Shown here piece by piece: positions 6,972 to 10,017 of a stretch of 10,017 nucleotides of DNA. Positions within the stretch are counted from its first letter, which is position 1, and each line of letters opens with the position of its first letter. Origin of the DNA: JAWVZU01 sp033722075 (GTDB lineage: Bacteria; Pseudomonadota; Gammaproteobacteria; Xanthomonadales; SZUA-38); NCBI GenBank assembly GCA_033722075.1, contig JAWVZU010000146.1, positions 1-10,017 on the forward strand. The letters run 5' to 3'. The notes beneath the pieces were generated by a model, which searched no databases, was not told the DNA's origin, and worked only from the letters and a program-made list of their open reading frames with translations. Made by a program: the position numbers and the translations under genes.

Positions 6972-9137
6972 TCAATTACCCTGCAGGACCGAAGGAATGG
7001 TGACCTGGATGACCCTGCCACCACTGGCGAAAAAGCTCGCCGCCTCGCCTTGCATTTCGGCGGTGACTTCAAGTGAGGCCGCCGGACTCAACAACGAACC
7101 GTGATCTCCGGCAATGAACCGGGTTACGCCCTTGATGCCACTGGTACTCTGGGTGGTCTCGCTGATTGGCGCCAGGCCGAGCTCGCGGACGAGCGGCTCG
7201 CCGCCGCCAAGCGGGAAGCCCGGGGTGGTGTTGGGGACGACCTGATCCGCCAGGACCAGTTGGGCCAGGATTGCGTCGTTCGCCGTCGTTGCGGCTTCCG
7301 CCCAGTTGATCGGGTCGCCTGGGTCGACAATCGTCTGTGCCGCGAAGACGAACTGGTTGAAAGCGTCTGTTCCCGGCCGGATTCCGGCCTGCGCGAGCCC
7401 GGCGAGCACGCGTGGCGAAAACGTCGGCGAGGTCAGGAGGATAGCGATCGGGCTCGCGCCGGTGACGTTCAGCACTCCGACCTGGACCGTCGGTTCGACG
7501 GCCAGGAATTGCACACCCTGGAGCGAGCCCAGGCTCTGACCGATGAAGCGGATCCGCGCTCCGTCGAAATCAGGCGTACCGTCGCCGTCCAGGTCCATGG
7601 TGGGAATGGTCCGGGCCAAGGCGGCATGGTCGACAGCCGCCTGCCGGAATCCGTCCCGGATGACCCGGAGATTCTGGAGGTTGATAGCCGTCGCACCGGA
7701 CGCGTCGATTGCGCCGTCGGGACCCGGCGCGCCGGTCCGGTTGTTGACGAAGTCGACGTCGAAGGTCCGCTCGCTGGCGATCGCGCCAAATGGCGTGTTC
7801 TCGATGTACAACGGGTTATTGGCCGGACTCAGGATATCTCCGGTCGTTGGGTCGATGGTCGATCCGATGCCGTGTGCGGGGAAGTCGATGGCGATGGTGG
7901 CAAACCCGGCCAGCGCCATGGAGTCGGCGATGGCCAGCATGTCGAGGCGATTCCGGGTCAGCCCGTGGGCAAAGATCACCACTGGCCACCCGGAATCCGG
8001 TTTGGCCATCCCGCTGCCCGCATTCGGCGTCGTGACGAGCACCGGTATGTTCTGCGTGCTCTTGAGCCTCGGGAACGGGTTCAGATAGGTGATGTTGGTC
8101 GAATTCGGGTTGAAACCCAGTTGGTCGAAGGGCGGCACGTAAGCACCCGGCTCGGCTTCCCAGAAGGTGGTGAGCGGCGCGGTCGGGTTGCTGGCACTCG
8201 GCGCATCCAGATAGTAGGGGATGCTCATGATACCGATCGAGATGTCCGCGATTCCCGCCCCGCCGACAAAGCTCGTGTCGATCGGCGTGGGCGCGAACTG
8301 GCTGAACTGGGCCCCCGCCAGACTGGCCGCCGCGGACGTCACGGTGGTGATGGACTGGGTGGTGGCCACCCAGCTGATCACGATCTCGCTGCGCGGGATT
8401 CCCGCAGAGGCCGCGACCGCTTCCTGCGCGTTGGTGAGCTGACGCAGCGGCTCAAGGGCCCGCGCCGTCGCATTGTCCAGCAGCGGGTCCGTGCTCTGCC
8501 CCTGCGCGTCCACCAGCGGACTGGTGCGTTGGGCCAGGAAGTAGACCTGCGACGGTGTTGCGTCATTACCACGCGTGTCGGTCACATCGTCGGTAATGAC
8601 GACCATGTAGCTGGTGATTTCGTCCAGCGGCCGCAGCGGCACCAGGACGATGGAAGGCTGGTCTGGATCGCTGGCTGACACGGTGGTCACGAAATCAACG
8701 CCGGGGACCAACTCCCGGACGATGCCGATCGGGGCGCCGCCTGGCTGATTGAGCTGCACCTCGAACCAGCGCACGGACTGTCCGGGCACGACCGTGGACT
8801 CGTCGATCCGGCCATCAAAAGAGGTGGACCATGTCGCCGTGGTGCTCCAGCCGTCGAGCGAATTCAGCGCAATCAACGGTCCGGCCTCCGGCGCGCTCGG
8901 GTCGTCGATGGGGATGTTCAGGGTCAGGTCATCCGTCCCCGAAAACAGAAGATTCGTGGGAAACGGAACAACTGCGCTCGAGGGATCGAAGCGGGCTTCC
9001 AGGATGGCCGTGGTGACCGAGCCATCGTCATTCGTGGCCGGCGGTGCCGGCTCGGCCCGTGGTGCGTTACTCCCGCCGCCACATGCGGACAGTACCAAGA
9101 CGCTTGAGACCAGAAGCAAGCAGAGTCGAATACGCAT
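6972..9137 (-). CDS. VolA-type lipoprotein lipase/lysophospholipase (721 aa)
   Basis: This is a predicted outer-membrane lipoprotein esterase. The N-terminus has a type II signal with lipobox LSAC (C19) followed by Gly, consistent with outer-membrane sorting. Residues about 40-270 match the 'bacterial virulence factor lipase N-terminal' domain (FDPSSAVVPFPTNLLFSGT at 50-68). The rest is an alpha/beta hydrolase: oxyanion-region HG (391-392), nucleophile elbow GQSLG with S535, probable acid D631 in ADQVVPN, and H679 in GDHGS. A DLDGDGTPD loop (515-523) just before the elbow looks like a calcium site. Vibrio cholerae VolA, with the same architecture, is a surface-exposed lysophospholipase encoded beside the fatty-acid channel FadL; here a DUF1302 barrel gene follows instead. 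The frame is open up to 9221, but the ATG at 9137 gives a proper signal peptide with AAAGGA 8 nt upstream, and the earlier region holds the promoter. The family is firm; the natural ester is not known. Confidence 0.9.
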   Translation of the reverse strand: MRIRLCLLLVSSVLVLSACGGGSNAPRAEPAPPATNDDGSVTTAILEARFDPSSAVVPFPTNLLFSGTDDLTLNIPIDDPSAPEAGPLIALNSLDGWSTTATWSTSFDGRIDESTVVPGQSVRWFEVQLNQPGGAPIGIVRELVPGVDFVTTVSASDPDQPSIVLVPLRPLDEITSYMVVITDDVTDTRGNDATPSQVYFLAQRTSPLVDAQGQSTDPLLDNATARALEPLRQLTNAQEAVAASAGIPRSEIVISWVATTQSITTVTSAAASLAGAQFSQFAPTPIDTSFVGGAGIADISIGIMSIPYYLDAPSASNPTAPLTTFWEAEPGAYVPPFDQLGFNPNSTNITYLNPFPRLKSTQNIPVLVTTPNAGSGMAKPDSGWPVVIFAHGLTRNRLDMLAIADSMALAGFATIAIDFPAHGIGSTIDPTTGDILSPANNPLYIENTPFGAIASERTFDVDFVNNRTGAPGPDGAIDASGATAINLQNLRVIRDGFRQAAVDHAALARTIPTMDLDGDGTPDFDGARIRFIGQSLGSLQGVQFLAVEPTVQVGVLNVTGASPIAILLTSPTFSPRVLAGLAQAGIRPGTDAFNQFVFAAQTIVDPGDPINWAEAATTANDAILAQLVLADQVVPNTTPGFPLGGGEPLVRELGLAPISETTQSTSGIKGVTRFIAGDHGSLLSPAASLEVTAEMQGEAASFFASGGRVIQVTIPSVLQGN

Positions 9138-9180
9138 TCTCGTTGTCCTTTGTTGGATACGGGGAGTTGGTCGCCCGGCT

Positions 9181-9210
9181 ATGATATTTAGAGTGATCAC
9201 TCCAATGCAA
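9181..9210 (-). promoter_or_regulatory. Likely sigma70-type promoter of the lipase-to-RND operon
   Basis: On the minus strand, TATCAT (9186 to 9181) matches the -10 consensus at 5 of 6 positions. TTGCAT (9210 to 9205) is a weak -35 at 3 of 6, with an 18-nt spacer. Transcription would start near 9174, leaving a leader of about 37 nt before the lipase ATG at 9137. The poor -35 and long spacer suggest dependence on an activator or tight control. It is assigned by eye from consensus only. Confidence 0.5.
9188..9205. promoter_or_regulatory. 18-bp near-perfect palindrome, candidate operator
   Basis: The core GAGTGATCACTC (9191-9202) is a perfect 12-bp palindrome. Including flanks, TTAGAGTGATCACTCCAA pairs at 8 of 9 symmetric positions. 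It fills the spacer between the predicted -35 and -10 of the operon promoter, the classic site for a repressor dimer. Size and symmetry suit a TetR- or GntR-type regulator, but no regulator gene is in the window and I cannot name one. Confidence 0.6.
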
Positions 9211-9228
9211 GCAGGGGGCACCTTGATT

Positions 9229-9242
9229 CAAACGACTGTTTG
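9229..9242. promoter_or_regulatory. CAAAC-N4-GTTTG inverted repeat, PsrA-box-like
   Basis: Two 5-bp arms, CAAAC and GTTTG, flank GACT. This fits the consensus reported for Pseudomonas PsrA, (G/C)AAAC-N2-4-GTTTG/C. PsrA is a TetR-family regulator that senses long-chain fatty acids. The centre lies about 61 nt upstream of the predicted lipase-operon start, an activator-like position, and about 80 nt upstream of the divergent symporter gene. Binding by a PsrA homologue is an inference from motif match alone. Confidence 0.45.
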
Positions 9243-9316
9243 CCCAAGTCTCTCAACCCCTTTACGCTCGCAACTTAACATATTCTGCCACCATATTTGA
9301 CCTTTTCTTAACGCTT

Positions 9317-10017
9317 ATGGATCGCCAGTCTCGCCTGGAGTCAGCCCGCCGCCTCGCCCTGCCCCTCGGACCGTTGTCGGCCTTCGCCCTGGGCTATGCC
9401 GGCGTCGCCCTGGGCTGGCCACTCGAACAGGCCGTTACCGCCGCGGTGACCTTGTGGTGTGCCGTGTGGTGGGTGACCGAGGCGGTACCCATGGCGGTGA
9501 CCGCCCTGCTCCCTCTGGCGCTCTTTCCGCTGGTCGGTGTGATCGAGCCGTCAAGGGCTGCGGAAGCCTATGGGCATCCATTGATCCTGCTCCTGCTCGG
9601 CGGGTTTATCCTCTCGCAGGCCATGGAGCGCAGTGGCGCCCATCGGCGCATCGCGTTGCTCATGCTGCACGCGTTCGGCCAACGTCATCCTCGCCGCGTC
9701 GTTTTCGGATTCATTGCCGCCTCGGCCCTGTTGAGCATGTGGATCTCGAATACGGCGACGACCCTCATGCTGCTCCCCGTTGCCGCCGCAGCCCTTGGGC
9801 CATCCGCCTCCAGAACCCTCTCAAATGCGGTCTTCCTGGGTGTGGCCTACGGGGCCAGCGTCGGCGGCATCGGCACGCCCATCGGGACGCCGCCCAACCT
9901 GATATTCATGCAGGTCTATGGGGCAACCACCGGCAACACGCCCGGCTTCGTCGAGTGGATGAGCTGGGCCTTGCCGCTGGTTGCGCTCGGGCTGCCGGTC
10001 ATCGGCCTCTGGTTGAC
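9317..10017 (+). CDS. SLC13/DASS-family sodium:anion symporter, N-terminal part
   Basis: This is the first 233 residues of an inner-membrane divalent anion:Na+ symporter; the gene continues past the window end. Recognisable family blocks are WWVTEAVPMAVTALLPLA (51-68), LLLGGFILSQAMERSGAHR (92-110), the first substrate/sodium-binding SNT motif (144-146) in SMWISNTATTLMLLP, and GTPIGTPPNLIF (186-197). These are shared by transporters of dicarboxylates, citrate and sulphate, so the substrate cannot be chosen. The ATG at 9317 is the only candidate start: an in-frame TGA lies at 9224-9226 and no ATG, GTG or TTG occurs between. No Shine-Dalgarno is apparent (the upstream reads TTTTCTTAACGCTT), which hints at a short-leader or weakly translated message. 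It is divergent from the lipase operon and shares its 179-nt upstream region, so co-regulation is possible. Confidence 0.9.
   Translation, partial: MDRQSRLESARRLALPLGPLSAFALGYAGVALGWPLEQAVTAAVTLWCAVWWVTEAVPMAVTALLPLALFPLVGVIEPSRAAEAYGHPLILLLLGGFILSQAMERSGAHRRIALLMLHAFGQRHPRRVVFGFIAASALLSMWISNTATTLMLLPVAAAALGPSASRTLSNAVFLGVAYGASVGGIGTPIGTPPNLIFMQVYGATTGNTPGFVEWMSWALPLVALGLPVIGLWL

Noticed and set aside
6907..6975. Longer DUF1302 starts at the ATG at 6960 or the TTG at 6975
   Set aside because: The 6960 ATG has a reasonable Shine-Dalgarno, but both starts push the signal peptide 18 or more residues inward. The ATG at 6906 gives a normal signal and a ribosome-binding site. It is not fully excluded.
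5002..7104. Long open frame (700 aa) on the plus strand opposite the DUF1302 gene
   Set aside because: Same shadow effect. It crosses several real gene boundaries and has no recognisable domain or signal.
7323..7325. Asp605 (in VDPGDP) as the lipase catalytic acid
   Set aside because: Asp631 in ADQVVPN fits the usual alpha/beta-hydrolase position after the late strand and before the His better. This is by motif only.
7101..8678. Long open frame (525 aa) on the plus strand opposite the lipase gene
   Set aside because: It is an Arg/Gly/Asp-rich antisense translation with no motif; the catalytic triad and lipobox are on the minus strand.
9138..9221. Upstream extension of the lipase by 28 residues to 9221
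   Set aside because: It would bury the lipobox signal peptide, and the region holds the predicted promoter and palindrome. The ATG at 9137 has its own ribosome-binding site.
9261..9286. Plus-strand promoter for the symporter (TTTACG ... TATTCT)
   Set aside because: The spacer is only 14 nt and both boxes match poorly. No better pair was found.

Overview
The window is a GC-rich (roughly 60% G+C by eye), densely coded stretch of bacterial chromosome. The families present (VolA-type lipase, DUF1302, DUF1329, HpnN/MmpL-like RND) and the Gram-negative envelope signals (lipobox, Sec signal peptides, a beta-barrel ending in Phe) suggest a gammaproteobacterium, possibly marine or lipid-using. This assignment is an inference. 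I see no phage, insertion sequence, CRISPR, tRNA or rRNA.

Layout. Positions 9137 down to 75 hold five genes on the minus strand that look like one operon. In transcription order they are a surface-type lipoprotein lipase (9137-6972), a DUF1302 outer-membrane beta-barrel (6906-5092), a DUF1329 periplasmic protein with a LolB-like fold (5081-3720), a YCF48/BNR beta-propeller with four Asp boxes and an unusual acidic insert (3664-2582), and a 12-TM RND/MMPL transporter (2585-75). Spacings are 65, 10 and 55 nt, then a 4-nt ATGA overlap. A hairpin with a T-rich tail (24-51) ends the unit. Positions 9138-9316 form an AT-richer divergent regulatory region. On its other side an SLC13/DASS-type sodium:anion symporter starts on the plus strand at 9317 and runs off the window end.

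How the genes may work together (inference). The lipase would release fatty acids or lysolipids at the cell surface. The barrel would form the outer-membrane step and the DUF1329 protein a periplasmic carrier. The beta-propeller would be a periplasmic partner of the RND pump, which is the only energised component. There is no membrane-fusion adaptor or TolC gene, so this does not look like a classical drug efflux pump. It looks more like a trans-envelope lipid or hydrophobic-compound trafficking system whose substrate and direction cannot be read from sequence.

The regulatory region supports this reading. It holds a near-perfect 18-bp palindrome inside the -35/-10 spacer of the likely operon promoter. 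About 61 nt upstream of the predicted transcription start is a CAAAC-N4-GTTTG inverted repeat, which matches the published consensus for PsrA, a fatty-acid-responsive TetR-family regulator of pseudomonads.
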